This document shows, piece by piece, positions 28,832 through 37,626 of a stretch of 64,000 nucleotides of DNA (within the stretch, counting starts at the first letter, position 1; each line of letters begins with the position of its first letter). The DNA is from Rhizobiaceae bacterium. Lineage in GTDB: Bacteria > Pseudomonadota > Alphaproteobacteria > Rhizobiales > Rhizobiaceae. Below the pieces are notes generated by a model that was not told the origin of the DNA, made no database searches, and saw only the letters and a list, made by a program, of their open reading frames with translations. A program made the translations under genes and the position numbers. The stretch lies in assembly GCA_016742175.1 (NCBI GenBank), contig JACVCH010000001.1, positions 1-64,000 on the forward strand, given 5' to 3'.

Positions 28832-28947
28832 CCCCCCTCTGTCCTGCCGGACATCTCCCCCGCACGGGGGGAGATCAGCCAGTCGCCGACGTTGACGCGC
28901 GTGATCTCCCCACCTGCGGGGGAGATGGGCGGCAGCCCAGAGGGGGG
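28832..28947. repeat. Palindromic intergenic element, family A copy 2
   Basis: A 116-bp copy between sqdB and sqdD. The left arm is identical to copy 1, but the right arm differs in the middle (GGGCGGCAGCCC instead of GTCCGGCAGGAC), so the arms pair with an internal mismatch block. The changed arm is itself a coherent variant, suggesting a mosaic of two arm types. Confidence 0.9.
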
Positions 28948-28976
28948 CAACGTCGAGCACTGACATCCCGGTCAAT

Positions 28977-30197
28977 TCACGAAACGCTCTTCAGCGCCTT
29001 GCCTTCCGGGTCGCGGTCGAGCGTGGGGGCAAGGTCCTTGGTCCAGGCCGAGACGGCGGGAATGCGGGAGCGGTCGACGCGATAGGCGTATTTCTTCGCC
29101 ACGTCCACGACTTCCGAAAGCAGACCTTCGGCGAGCCGGATCGGGTCGAGGCCGAGCGCCATGAACTGCTCGTTCTTCACGACGAGATCGTTTTCGGCCG
29201 CTTCCTTGCGCGGATTGGGGAGATACGCGACCTTCGCGCCGGCGATCTTCGCCACGAGTTCGGCGAGGTCGCGCACGCGGTGCGTCTCGGTCATCTGGTT
29301 GAAGATCTTGACGCGGTCGCCGCGCTTCGGTGCATTCTGAAGCGCGATCTCGATGCAGCGCACCGAATCCTGGATGTGGATGAAGGCGCGGGTCTGGCCG
29401 CCGGTGCCGTGCACCGTCAGCGGATAGCCGATCGCCGCCTGGATCAGGAAGCGGTTGAGCACCGTGCCGTAGTCGCCATCATAGTCGAAGCGGTTGACGA
29501 GTTGCACGTGCCGGCGCGTCTGGTCGGTATGGGTGCCCCAGACAATGCCCTGATGCAGATCGGTGATCCGCACCCCGTCGTTCTTCGCATAGAACTGGAA
29601 CAGCAACTGATCGAGGCACTTGGTCATGTGGTAGATCGAGCCGGGATTGGCGGGATAGAGGATATTCTGCTTCACCGTCTCGCCCGCCATCGTGTCGATG
29701 CCGACCGGCAGGTAGCCCTCGGGGATCGCCGCGCCGACGGTCGAATAGCCGTAGACGCCCATGGTGCCGAGATGGACCAGATGCGCGTCGAGGCCGACCT
29801 CGACCATCGCGTTGAGCAGATTGTGGGTCGCGTTGACGTTGTTGTTGACCGTGTAGTTCTTGTGCCGGTCCGACTTCATCGAATAGGGCGCGGCGCGCTG
29901 TTCGGCGAAGTGGATGATGGCGTCGGGCCGCTCTGTCGCGAGCCAGTTCTTCAGGATCTCGTAGTCGCGGGCGAGGTCGATCAGGTGGAAATGGATGCGC
30001 CGGCCGGTCTCCTGATACCAGATGCGCGTGCGCTCTTGAATCGAATCCATCGGCGTCAGCGACTGGACGCCGAGCTCGGTATCGATCCAGCGGCGCGACA
30101 GATTGTCGAGGATGTGGATGTCGTGGCCGGCATTCGACAGATGCAGGCTCGTCGGCCAGCCCACGAAACCGTCACCGCCCAGAACCGCAATCTTCAT
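28977..30197 (-). CDS. sqdB: UDP-sulfoquinovose synthase
   Basis: A 406-residue extended SDR of the SQD1/SqdB family, which makes UDP-sulfoquinovose from UDP-glucose and sulfite, the head-group donor for the sulfolipid SQDG. The N-terminus KIAVLGGDGFVGWPTSLHLS is the NAD loop. Further family motifs are DNLSRRWID, FAEQRAAPYSM and GYSTVGAAIPEGY. First gene of sqdB-sqdD-sqdC, with a family A repeat after its stop codon. Confidence 0.95.
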   Translation of the reverse strand: MKIAVLGGDGFVGWPTSLHLSNAGHDIHILDNLSRRWIDTELGVQSLTPMDSIQERTRIWYQETGRRIHFHLIDLARDYEILKNWLATERPDAIIHFAEQRAAPYSMKSDRHKNYTVNNNVNATHNLLNAMVEVGLDAHLVHLGTMGVYGYSTVGAAIPEGYLPVGIDTMAGETVKQNILYPANPGSIYHMTKCLDQLLFQFYAKNDGVRITDLHQGIVWGTHTDQTRRHVQLVNRFDYDGDYGTVLNRFLIQAAIGYPLTVHGTGGQTRAFIHIQDSVRCIEIALQNAPKRGDRVKIFNQMTETHRVRDLAELVAKIAGAKVAYLPNPRKEAAENDLVVKNEQFMALGLDPIRLAEGLLSEVVDVAKKYAYRVDRSRIPAVSAWTKDLAPTLDRDPEGKALKSVS

Positions 30198-30254
30198 CGA
30201 AGCACACTCCTTGGATCGCCGGGCCGAATGTCGCCGGCCGATGTGACGTGGATA

Positions 30255-30869
30255 TTACCAGAGCGACTTTTTGTAGGCGTCGTCCAGATCGCGGTCGATG
30301 ACATCTGCGGCGACCGAAAGGGCGAGCTGGTCGCGCAGCATTTCGCCCAGTGTCGGCATCTCGTCGCGGGCGGGCCAAGTGTCCGGCTTCCACAGCGCCG
30401 AGCGCATGAATGCCTTGGCGCAATGCATGTAAGAGGCGCGGATCTCGACCACGAGCGCGCTGACCGCGGGCCTGCCGTCGACGGCGAGGCGGCTGCGCAG
30501 CTCCGCATCCGCCGTGATGCGGCCGATCCCGTTGATGCGCAGCGTCTCGTTCATGCCGGGGATGAGGAAGAGGAGGCCGACTGCCGGGTTGGCGACGATG
30601 TTTTCCCACGTGTCGAGCCGGTTGTTGCCCGGCCGGTCGGGAATCGCCAGCGTGCGGTCGTCGAGGATAGCGACGAAGCCGGGCCGGTCGCCCTTCGGCG
30701 TCACGTCGCCATTGCCGGCGCCGTCCGACGAGCCGATCAGCACGAAGGGCGAGCGTTCGAGAAAGCGGCGGGCATGGGCGTCGAGCGCAGGCAGTTCCTT
30801 GCGAACGGCCCCGTCGCTCGCCTGCTTGTAGTGCGCGCGCAGGCCTTCGCGGCTGGTGATGAACTCCAT
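30255..30869 (-). CDS. PPOX-class FMN-dependent flavoprotein (pyridoxamine phosphate oxidase fold)
   Basis: A 204-residue cytoplasmic protein of the pyridoxamine 5'-phosphate oxidase-like split barrel group. Motifs: FVLIGSSDGAGNGDVTPKGD (about residues 42-61), LAIPDRPGNNRLDTWENI and NPAVGLLFLIPG. The long C-terminal part resembles the MSMEG_1061 type. Substrate unknown. It lies 10 bases after yciB and 57 bases before sqdB. Confidence 0.88.
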   Translation of the reverse strand: MEFITSREGLRAHYKQASDGAVRKELPALDAHARRFLERSPFVLIGSSDGAGNGDVTPKGDRPGFVAILDDRTLAIPDRPGNNRLDTWENIVANPAVGLLFLIPGMNETLRINGIGRITADAELRSRLAVDGRPAVSALVVEIRASYMHCAKAFMRSALWKPDTWPARDEMPTLGEMLRDQLALSVAADVIDRDLDDAYKKSLW

Positions 30870-30879
30870 GTCGAAAACC

Positions 30880-31536
30880 CTATTCGGCCGGCTCGCTCTT
30901 GCCGGGCTCGGCCAGCGAGTGCCGCATGATCAGCGGCATCTGGGAAAGCGTGAAGGCGATGGTGATCGGCATCGTGCCCCAGACCTTGAAGGCGACCCAG
31001 AAATCGGTCGAGAAGTTGCGCCAGACAACCTCGTTGAGAATGGCGAGGAAGACGAAGAACAGGCCCCAGCGCAAGGTCAGCTTGCGCCAGCCCTCGGCAT
31101 CGAGCTTGAAGGCCGCCTCGAAGACGTAGCCGAGCAGCGCCTTGCCGAACATCAGTCCACCGAGCAGCACGGCGGCGAAGAGGCCGTTGACGATTGTCGG
31201 CTTCATCTTGATGAAGATTTCGTCCTGCAGGTAGAGCGTCAGCGCGCCGAAGATCAGGACGACGACGCCTGAGACGAGCGGCATCATCGGCAGGGTGCGT
31301 GTCAGCACCCATGAGACGGTGAGCGCGACCGCCGTCGCCACCATGAACAGGAAGGTGGCGAGGAAGATCGGATCGCCGATCGAGCCGAGCGCCGGGAACG
31401 TGTCGATCAGCCATTCGCCGCGCAAATTGGCGAAGAAGAAAACGAGCAGCGGCCCGAGTTCGAGGGCGAATTTCAGCAGCGGATTGATTTCGGTCTTCTT
31501 CGGATCGCCGGGCTCGCGTTCGATGATTTGGTTCAT
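30880..31536 (-). CDS. yciB: Inner-membrane septation protein A (YciB/IspZ family)
   Basis: A 218-residue membrane protein with five or six helices and the YciB signature [17 protein letters not shown] near residue 21 and [20 protein letters not shown] near residue 167. The family affects cell division and envelope homeostasis. Downstream of ftsY in the same direction, separated by a family A repeat. Confidence 0.93.
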   Translation of the reverse strand: MNQIIEREPGDPKKTEINPLLKFALELGPLLVFFFANLRGEWLIDTFPALGSIGDPIFLATFLFMVATAVALTVSWVLTRTLPMMPLVSGVVVLIFGALTLYLQDEIFIKMKPTIVNGLFAAVLLGGLMFGKALLGYVFEAAFKLDAEGWRKLTLRWGLFFVFLAILNEVVWRNFSTDFWVAFKVWGTMPITIAFTLSQMPLIMRHSLAEPGKSEPAE

Positions 31537-31589
31537 GCTTGGTGCTTTCGCGCAGAAGGTGATGCCTGGAAGGTTGGCGCTCTACGGCG

Positions 31590-31705
31590 CCCCCCTCTGT
31601 CCTGCCGGACATCTCCCCCGCACGGGGGGAGATCACGCGCGGCGAGGTCGGCGGTTAGCCGATCTCCCCCCTCGCGGGGGAGATGTCCGGCAGGACAGAG
31701 GGGGG
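31590..31705. repeat. Palindromic intergenic element, family A copy 3
   Basis: A 116-bp copy in the 210-bp gap between ftsY and yciB. Outer arms are identical to copy 1 and perfectly complementary; inner GGGGGGAGATC / GATCTCCCCCC arms are also complementary. The central spacer sequence differs from copy 1. Confidence 0.95.
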
Positions 31706-31746
31706 CGCGAGAGAACGCAGCGATTTCCAGCCTTAAGTTCATGAAC

Positions 31747-33288
31747 TCAATTCACTCCAGCGATCGCGCGGGCGAAATCGCGTGCTTCGAAGGGTTCGAG
31801 GTCGTCGACGCCTTCGCCGACGCCGATGAAATAGACGGGCAGGCGATATTTGGCGGCGATTGCGACCAAAATACCGCCGCGTGCGGTGCCGTCGAGCTTG
31901 GTCATGACGATGCCGTTGACGCCCGCCACGTTGCGGAAGATCTCGACCTGGTTCATCGCGTTCTGGCCGGTCGTGGCGTCGACCGTCTGGAGCACCGTGT
32001 GCGGCGCGTCCGGGTCGTGCTTGCCGAGGACGCGGACGACCTTTTCCAGTTCGGCCATCAGCTCAGCCTTGTTCTGCAGGCGGCCGGCGGTGTCGATGAT
32101 CAAGACATCGGAGCCGTTCGCCTTGGCCGTCTCGAAGGCGTCCCAGGCGAGCCCCGCCGCATCGGCGCCGAGCTTGGAGGCGACGATTTCGGAGCCGGTG
32201 CGCTCGCCCCATATCTTGAGCTGTTCGATGGCGGCGGCGCGGAACGTGTCGCCCGCTCCGAGCGTGACCTTGAGGCCGCCGGCGACGAGCTTGGCGGCCA
32301 GCTTGCCGATGGTGGTCGTCTTGCCGGTGCCGTTGACGCCGACGACGAGGATGACGTGAGGCTTATGCGAGAGGTCGAGCTCGAGCGGCCTGGCGACCGG
32401 GCCGAGCACCTTCTCGACCTCGCTCGCCATGACCGCGCGTACCTCGGCGTCCGAGACGTCGCGGCCGAAGCGGCCTTCGCTCAAGGAATCGGTGATGCGG
32501 ATCGCGGTCTCCATGCCGAGATCAGCGCGCAGCAGCACGTCTTCGAGGTCCTGCAGCGTGTCGTCGTCCAGCTTGCGCTTGGTGAAGACGCCCGAAATGT
32601 TGGTCGAAAGCTCGCGCGAGGAGCGCGACAGGCCGTCGCGCAGCCGGTCGAACCAGGGACGCTGGACGGAAGGCACAGCAGCCGGCGCCGCGGCGGGGCC
32701 GCGTTCGACGGTCTTCGACACGCGCACCAGCGCCGATGGATCGGGTTCGGTCTCGACCGTGCGCTTCAGGAACTCGGGAACGGCCGGCGCTTCGGCCTGC
32801 GGCGGTGGTGGCGGGGCCGGCGTCGGTTCGGGCGCGATCTCGGGCACGGGTGCCGGTGGCACCTCGACGGGCGCGGGCGGAACTTCCGTTGGCGGCTCGG
32901 GCACCTCGACCGGGGCGGGCGCCGGCGCAGGCTCTTCGACCGGAACCGGCTCGACCGGCACTTCGGCCGGCGGCGTGACAGGCTCCGGTTCGCGCGGTGG
33001 CGCGAGGGGTTCGGGCTCGCGCGGCGGCGCGAGGGGCTCCGGCTCGGGAATCTCACGCGGTTCGGGCGCCTGGTTCGGCGTCTCGATCGGCACTTCGGGA
33101 ACGGGCTGCGGCGCGGGCGGGACCGGCGTCGGCTCGGGTTCTTCCGCGCGCTGGCGCAGGAAGTCCGGCAGGGCCGGCGCGTCGACCGCAGTGCCGGTCA
33201 CACTCGATGCGATCTCCTCGCGCGGCGCTTCCTCGGCGGCATCGTCCTTGCGGCCGAAGGAGAACATCTTCTTGAAGAAACCGGCCAT
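31747..33288 (-). CDS. ftsY: Signal recognition particle receptor FtsY
   Basis: A 513-residue SRP receptor GTPase that delivers ribosome-nascent chain complexes to the Sec translocon. The conserved NG domain occupies about residues 205-513, with GVNGTGKTTTIGKLA as P-loop, DTFRAAAIEQL, DTAGRLQNK and TKLDGTARGG. The N-terminal A domain (about residues 20-200) is unusually rich in Pro, Glu and Ala, with short tandem units such as EPEPLAPPR. It begins MAGFFKKMFSFG, a membrane-targeting amphipathic segment. Lies 9 bases after mtaB. Confidence 0.96.
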   Translation of the reverse strand: MAGFFKKMFSFGRKDDAAEEAPREEIASSVTGTAVDAPALPDFLRQRAEEPEPTPVPPAPQPVPEVPIETPNQAPEPREIPEPEPLAPPREPEPLAPPREPEPVTPPAEVPVEPVPVEEPAPAPAPVEVPEPPTEVPPAPVEVPPAPVPEIAPEPTPAPPPPPQAEAPAVPEFLKRTVETEPDPSALVRVSKTVERGPAAAPAAVPSVQRPWFDRLRDGLSRSSRELSTNISGVFTKRKLDDDTLQDLEDVLLRADLGMETAIRITDSLSEGRFGRDVSDAEVRAVMASEVEKVLGPVARPLELDLSHKPHVILVVGVNGTGKTTTIGKLAAKLVAGGLKVTLGAGDTFRAAAIEQLKIWGERTGSEIVASKLGADAAGLAWDAFETAKANGSDVLIIDTAGRLQNKAELMAELEKVVRVLGKHDPDAPHTVLQTVDATTGQNAMNQVEIFRNVAGVNGIVMTKLDGTARGGILVAIAAKYRLPVYFIGVGEGVDDLEPFEARDFARAIAGVN

Positions 33289-33297
33289 CGAATTCCC

Positions 33298-34587
33298 TTA
33301 TGCGGCGCGCATGGCGCGCGTCGTTGCGGTCAGCCGCTCGCCGTCATGGCCGGTGACGACCGCATCGACGATCTCGCCGGGCGCACCGGCATCGATGGCG
33401 GCCATGGTGAAGCCTTCGGTGCGGCCGATCCCGTCGCGCTCGACGAGGATGCGCTGGCTGGTGCCGGAGAGCTTGGTCAGATGGCGACGATAGACCGCGT
33501 CACCCGCGGCGCGAAGGCGCGCGGCGCGGTCCTTGACGATTTCGCGCCGCACCTGCGGCATGCGCGCGGCGGGCGTGCCTTCGCGAGGCGAAAACGGGAA
33601 GACGTGGAGATGCGTCAGCCCGCATTCCTCGACGATCTTCAGCGAGTTCTCGAACATCGCCTCGGTCTCGGTCGGGAAGCCGGCGATGATGTCGGCGCCG
33701 AACACCATGTCGGGGCGCAGCGCGCGGACTTCCTCGCAGAAGCGAATCGAATCGTCGCGCAGATGGCGACGCTTCATCCGCTTCAGGATCATGTCGTCGC
33801 CGGCCTGCAGCGACAGATGCAGATGCGGCATCAGCCGGGCCTCGGTCGCAATCGCCTCCATCAGCTCCGGGTCGGCCTCGATGGAATCGATGGAGGAGAG
33901 GCGCAGGCGCGAAAGGTCGGGCACCTGGCGCAGAACGGTGCGCACGAGCTTGCCGAGCCGCGGGGCTGCGGGCAGGTCCGCGCCATAGCTCGTCATGTCG
34001 ACGCCGGTCAGGACCACTTCGCCATAACCATTGCCGACGAGGCGCTTGACCTGCTCGACCACCGCGCCCATCGGCACGGAGCGCGAATTGCCGCGGCCGT
34101 AGGGGATGATGCAGAAGGTGCAGCGGTGGTCGCAGCCGTTCTGCACCTGCACGAAGGCGCGGGCGCGGCCCTCGAGGGCGTCGACCATGTGGCCGGCGGT
34201 CTCGGTCACCGACATGATGTCGTTGACGCGCGCCTTTTCGAACTGGTTGACGCCGAAGTCGGGCAAGGCGCGGTAGTTGTGGCTTTTCAGCTTTTCTTCG
34301 TTGCCGAGGACGAGGTCGACTTCGCCCATTTCGGCGAAGGTGCCCGGCTCGGTCTGCGCCGCGCAGCCGGTGACGATGATGCGCGCGTCGGGGTTCTCGC
34401 GCCGCGCCTTGCGGATCGCCTGCCGCGCCTGACGCACGGCCTCGGACGTCACCGCGCAGGTGTTGAAGACGATCGCGCCGCCGGCAAGTTCGCCGAGCCC
34501 GGCTTCCGTCGCCTCGCGGCGCATCACCTCGGATTCGTAGGTGTTCATGCGGCAGCCGAAGGTGACGATGTCGAGGCCTTTGGTCAT
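33298..34587 (-). CDS. mtaB: tRNA N6-threonylcarbamoyladenosine(37) methylthiotransferase MtaB
   Basis: A 429-residue radical SAM enzyme that converts t6A to ms2t6A at position 37 of tRNAs reading ANN codons. The N-terminal methylthiotransferase domain has its three cluster cysteines (FGCRMN, NTCAVT, VTGCAAQ); the radical SAM motif is [10 protein letters not shown]-terminal TRAM-like domain ends the protein. The ATG overlaps the dapF stop (ATGA), which selects this start over a longer frame. Confidence 0.95.
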   Translation of the reverse strand: MTKGLDIVTFGCRMNTYESEVMRREATEAGLGELAGGAIVFNTCAVTSEAVRQARQAIRKARRENPDARIIVTGCAAQTEPGTFAEMGEVDLVLGNEEKLKSHNYRALPDFGVNQFEKARVNDIMSVTETAGHMVDALEGRARAFVQVQNGCDHRCTFCIIPYGRGNSRSVPMGAVVEQVKRLVGNGYGEVVLTGVDMTSYGADLPAAPRLGKLVRTVLRQVPDLSRLRLSSIDSIEADPELMEAIATEARLMPHLHLSLQAGDDMILKRMKRRHLRDDSIRFCEEVRALRPDMVFGADIIAGFPTETEAMFENSLKIVEECGLTHLHVFPFSPREGTPAARMPQVRREIVKDRAARLRAAGDAVYRRHLTKLSGTSQRILVERDGIGRTEGFTMAAIDAGAPGEIVDAVVTGHDGERLTATTRAMRAA

Positions 34588-35465
34588 GCCGCGCTCGTCT
34601 CGTCGCGCTGCCAAGCTCCCGTTGCCGGGTCGAACATGCCGGAAAATTCCCATTCCGCCGGGCCGGTCATGATCACGTGGTCGTCCTCGCGCCATTCGAT
34701 CAGCAGCGGCCCGCCGGGGACGGTCACGGTGACGACGCGGTCGGTGCGGCGCGTGCGGACGGCGGAGACGGCGGCGGCGCAGGCGGCAGAGCCGCAGGCG
34801 CGCGTCAGGCCCGCGCCGCGCTCCCAGGTGCGTATCGTCATCGCGTCGCGCGCAGTGACCTGCGCGATCGAAATGTTGCAGCGCTCGGGGAAGATCGGAT
34901 GGTTTTCGAGGAGCGGCCCAAAGCGCTCGAGATCGTAGGACCACACGTCCTCGTCGACCCAGAAGATCGCGTGCGGATTGCCCATCGAGGCGACGGAGGG
35001 CGAATGCAGCACCGGCGCGTCGATCGGGCCGATCTGGAGTTCGATCATGCGCGTGTCGCGAAACTCTTCGGCCAGCGGAATGTCCTGCCAGCCGAATTTC
35101 GGAATGCCCATGTCGACGGAGATCTGCCCGTCCTCGTGCTCCTTCGCCGTCAGGATGCCGGCGATGGTCTCGAAGGTAAAGACACGCTCGCCCGTCTCGG
35201 CGGCCAGCGCCTGGACGACGCAGCGCATGCCGTTGCCGCAGGCCTGCGCCATCGAACCATCGGAATTGATGATCTCGACATAGTTGGCGGTGCCGGGCGT
35301 GCGCGGATCGTGGATCGCCATGATCTGGTCGAAGCGTGTCGCGGGATCGGCGTTGAGCCGAACAGCGGCGGCCGGCGTGACGCGGCCGGCGCGGCCGCGC
35401 ATGTCGGCAACGACGATTTCGTTGCCGAGCCCGTTCATCTTCGCGAATGGCGCCAGATTGCCCAT
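34584..35465 (-). CDS. dapF: Diaminopimelate epimerase
   Basis: A 293-residue cytoplasmic enzyme that interconverts LL- and meso-diaminopimelate for lysine and peptidoglycan synthesis, without cofactor. The two catalytic cysteines are in ACGNGMRC and ACGSAACAA. It heads the dapF-mtaB-ftsY cluster, a common order in Hyphomicrobiales. Confidence 0.97.
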   Translation of the reverse strand: MGNLAPFAKMNGLGNEIVVADMRGRAGRVTPAAAVRLNADPATRFDQIMAIHDPRTPGTANYVEIINSDGSMAQACGNGMRCVVQALAAETGERVFTFETIAGILTAKEHEDGQISVDMGIPKFGWQDIPLAEEFRDTRMIELQIGPIDAPVLHSPSVASMGNPHAIFWVDEDVWSYDLERFGPLLENHPIFPERCNISIAQVTARDAMTIRTWERGAGLTRACGSAACAAAVSAVRTRRTDRVVTVTVPGGPLLIEWREDDHVIMTGPAEWEFSGMFDPATGAWQRDETSAA

Positions 35466-35514
35466 GCGCCGCTATATGGCGGAAACGACGCGGAATTACC
35501 AGTGTCGGCGCCGG

Positions 35515-35688
35515 TCAGAGCTGGACGGAATCCGCCCAGCCGAAGACCAGAAGCAGGATGACGAACAGCGCGATGGCGAGTGCGGCGATCGCGAACGCGA
35601 TGCGGCTTGCCACCCGCGAGACGCTGCGCATGGCCACCGCACCGGCGACGACCGCCACCGCGACGAAAAAGACGAACCAGCCGAACAT
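35515..35688 (-). CDS. Small two-helix membrane protein (57 residues)
   Basis: A short frame, MFGWFVFFVAVAVVAGAVAM..., with two hydrophobic helices (about residues 3-20 and 27-50) separated by a short Arg-containing loop. It is preceded by AGAGGGGG seven bases before the ATG, a strong ribosome site. It ends 49 bases before the dapF start, so it may lead the dapF operon. Family not recognised. Confidence 0.6.
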   Translation of the reverse strand: MFGWFVFFVAVAVVAGAVAMRSVSRVASRIAFAIAALAIALFVILLLVFGWADSVQL

Positions 35689-35719
35689 TCAAAGCCCCCT
35701 CTGAAAGTGCGCCGCCAGC

Positions 35720-36805
35720 TTAAGCGATTCCTGATGGAATGTCCCATGCCTCGCCGGGCTGGAGCGGGCGGAAGCGTTCGCGGGCGATGCCGGCCGTGTC
35801 GAGCGCCACGAGAAGCAAATCGCGCGGCTCTTCGATCGCCTCGTTGGTCAACTGGAACGTGCCCCAGTGGTGGCCGATCGCAAAATCGGCATTGGCGAGC
35901 CTCATGCCCTCCACCGCCTCGTTCGGGTCCTGGTGCTGGGCGGCCATGAACCAGCGCGGGTCGTAGGCGCCGACGGGCAGGATGGCGAGGCGGAAGCCGT
36001 CATGCTTTTCGGCAACCGCGCGGTAGTTGATGCCCGAATGAAAGCCGGTATCGCCGATATGGTAGATCCTACCGGCCGGAGTCTCGATCACGAAGGAGGC
36101 CCACAGCGCCATGCGCCTGTCGCGCATGCCGCGCGCCGACCAGTGATGCGCGGGCTCGCAATGGATGGTGAGCGGGCCGAATTCGAACGCGTCGCCCCAG
36201 TCCTGCACGTGGAGGCGCATGTCGGGAATGTCTGTCTTGACGATCACGTCGTTGCCGAGCGGCGTGACGACCAGCGGGTCGTGATCCTGCTTGAGGCGCG
36301 AGAGCGTCAGGAGGTCAAGATGGTCGTAATGATTATGCGTCAGGAGCACGAGGTCGATCTTCGGCAGCGCCTCGAAGGCGATGCCGGGCGCGTTGACGCG
36401 CGCGGGGCCGGCGAACTGGAAGGGGGATGCGCGCGTCGAGAACACCGGGTCGGTCAGGATGTTCAGCCCGGAAACCTGAATCAGCATCGTCGCATGGCCG
36501 ATCATCGAGACGCGCATCGCGTCGCCGTCGACGGATGCATCCGGCACGGCGCCGGCGAACGGACTTGGAAACTCGTCCGGCCAGCGGGCCTTGGTCTCGC
36601 CGAACTGCCAGCGCAGGAGATCGGAAAATCCGCGCGGCTCCTCGCCGCCCGGATTGAAGAAGGTGCGTCCGTCGAAATGGTCGCTGACCGGGCCGCTATA
36701 GTAGCGGTTTCCGCTTTGCGCCTTCGCGATTCCGATGCCGCCGGCCATCGCCGCCAGCCCGCCCAGTCCCAGCCATGTCAGCATGCGTCGCCTGTTCATC
36801 TTCAT
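35720..36805 (-). CDS. MBL-fold metallohydrolase, NAPE-PLD-like, exported
   Basis: A 361-residue protein with an N-terminal arginine-rich signal (MKMNRRRMLTWLGLGGLAAMAGG), possibly a Tat or Sec leader or an anchor. The metallo-beta-lactamase motif HNHYDHLD and the later GDTGFHSG are complete. The overall pattern, with VSMIGHATMLIQVSG and GHHWGTFQLTNE, is that of N-acylphosphatidylethanolamine phospholipase D-like hydrolases. Substrate unknown. It is divergent from the Omp19-like gene. Confidence 0.88.
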   Translation of the reverse strand: MKMNRRRMLTWLGLGGLAAMAGGIGIAKAQSGNRYYSGPVSDHFDGRTFFNPGGEEPRGFSDLLRWQFGETKARWPDEFPSPFAGAVPDASVDGDAMRVSMIGHATMLIQVSGLNILTDPVFSTRASPFQFAGPARVNAPGIAFEALPKIDLVLLTHNHYDHLDLLTLSRLKQDHDPLVVTPLGNDVIVKTDIPDMRLHVQDWGDAFEFGPLTIHCEPAHHWSARGMRDRRMALWASFVIETPAGRIYHIGDTGFHSGINYRAVAEKHDGFRLAILPVGAYDPRWFMAAQHQDPNEAVEGMRLANADFAIGHHWGTFQLTNEAIEEPRDLLLVALDTAGIARERFRPLQPGEAWDIPSGIA

Positions 36806-37025
36806 GAGCGCGAAATTATCCGATGGTTCGTCATGCGCAAATGACATAAGCGTGGGTTTAAGCCCATGAGACTGTTGAATTTCGGCAACAGCACATCGTA
36901 AATTAACCTTGTTATGCCGAATATGACCCGACCGTCGCCACAGTTGCGCGCCATTGGGCGCATCAAGGGACGCACAGACAGGAACCTGCGGAGTGACCGG
37001 GCGTTGCTTCGACGGAGGTGGATCA

Positions 37026-37607
37026 ATGACTCTGACTAAAAGCACGCTACTCATCGCGGTTTCCGCTCTGGCCGTCACCGGCTGCACGAGCGACCGGTTC
37101 TCCCGCGTCGACACCCGCCCGGCGGTGGTCGCGACCGCGCCTGCGCCGATCACGGCCGCACCGGCCGGCCAGGTTTCGTCCAGCCAGTTGCCGCCTCCCA
37201 CCCAGCCCGGCGTCACCAATCCCGGTCCGATCCAGCCCGGAATGACGCAGGGCGCCTTCCCGGCGGCCCCCGGTTCCGAAGAAGGCGGCGCGCAGGTCGC
37301 CTCGCTTCCCGCCGCCGGCGGCGGCACGCCGGTTTCGGCAGGCGGCGTCGCGGGCGTCTGGAACGCCTCGGTCGCCGGCCAGTCCTGCCGCATCGCCACG
37401 CCGCAGACGCGCTTCGGCGAAGGCTTCCGCGCCGGTCCGCTGCGCTGCCCCGCCCCGCTCGACGGCGTGCGCTCGTGGAACGTGTCGGGTTCGACGCTGA
37501 CCCTCTACGACGCCAATGGCGGCGCGCTCGCCAATCTGTCGTCGGCCGGCAGCGGGTCGTTCAACGGCCAGACCACGACGGGTCAGCCGCTCTCGCTGTC
37601 GCGCTAG
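37026..37607 (+). CDS. omp19: Omp19-like outer membrane lipoprotein, AprI/Inh protease-inhibitor domain
   Basis: A 193-residue lipoprotein: signal peptide with lipobox AVTGC (cysteine about 21), a Pro/Gly/Ala-rich linker (about 30-110), and a C-terminal Inh-like beta barrel starting GVAGVWNASVAGQSCRIATP. This end is very close to that of Brucella Omp19, a surface lipoprotein with protease-inhibitor activity. The ATG at 37026 fits the lipoprotein signal. Followed 19 bases later by zapE. Confidence 0.88.
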   Translation: MTLTKSTLLIAVSALAVTGCTSDRFSRVDTRPAVVATAPAPITAAPAGQVSSSQLPPPTQPGVTNPGPIQPGMTQGAFPAAPGSEEGGAQVASLPAAGGGTPVSAGGVAGVWNASVAGQSCRIATPQTRFGEGFRAGPLRCPAPLDGVRSWNVSGSTLTLYDANGGALANLSSAGSGSFNGQTTTGQPLSLSR

Positions 37608-37626
37608 ACGCCGGACGCTCTGCCCC

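Noticed and set aside
31528-34938. 1136-codon plus-strand open frame across yciB/ftsY/mtaB/dapF
   Set aside because: It runs antisense to well-identified genes and through a palindromic repeat, with low-complexity Arg/Gly/Asp composition and no domain.
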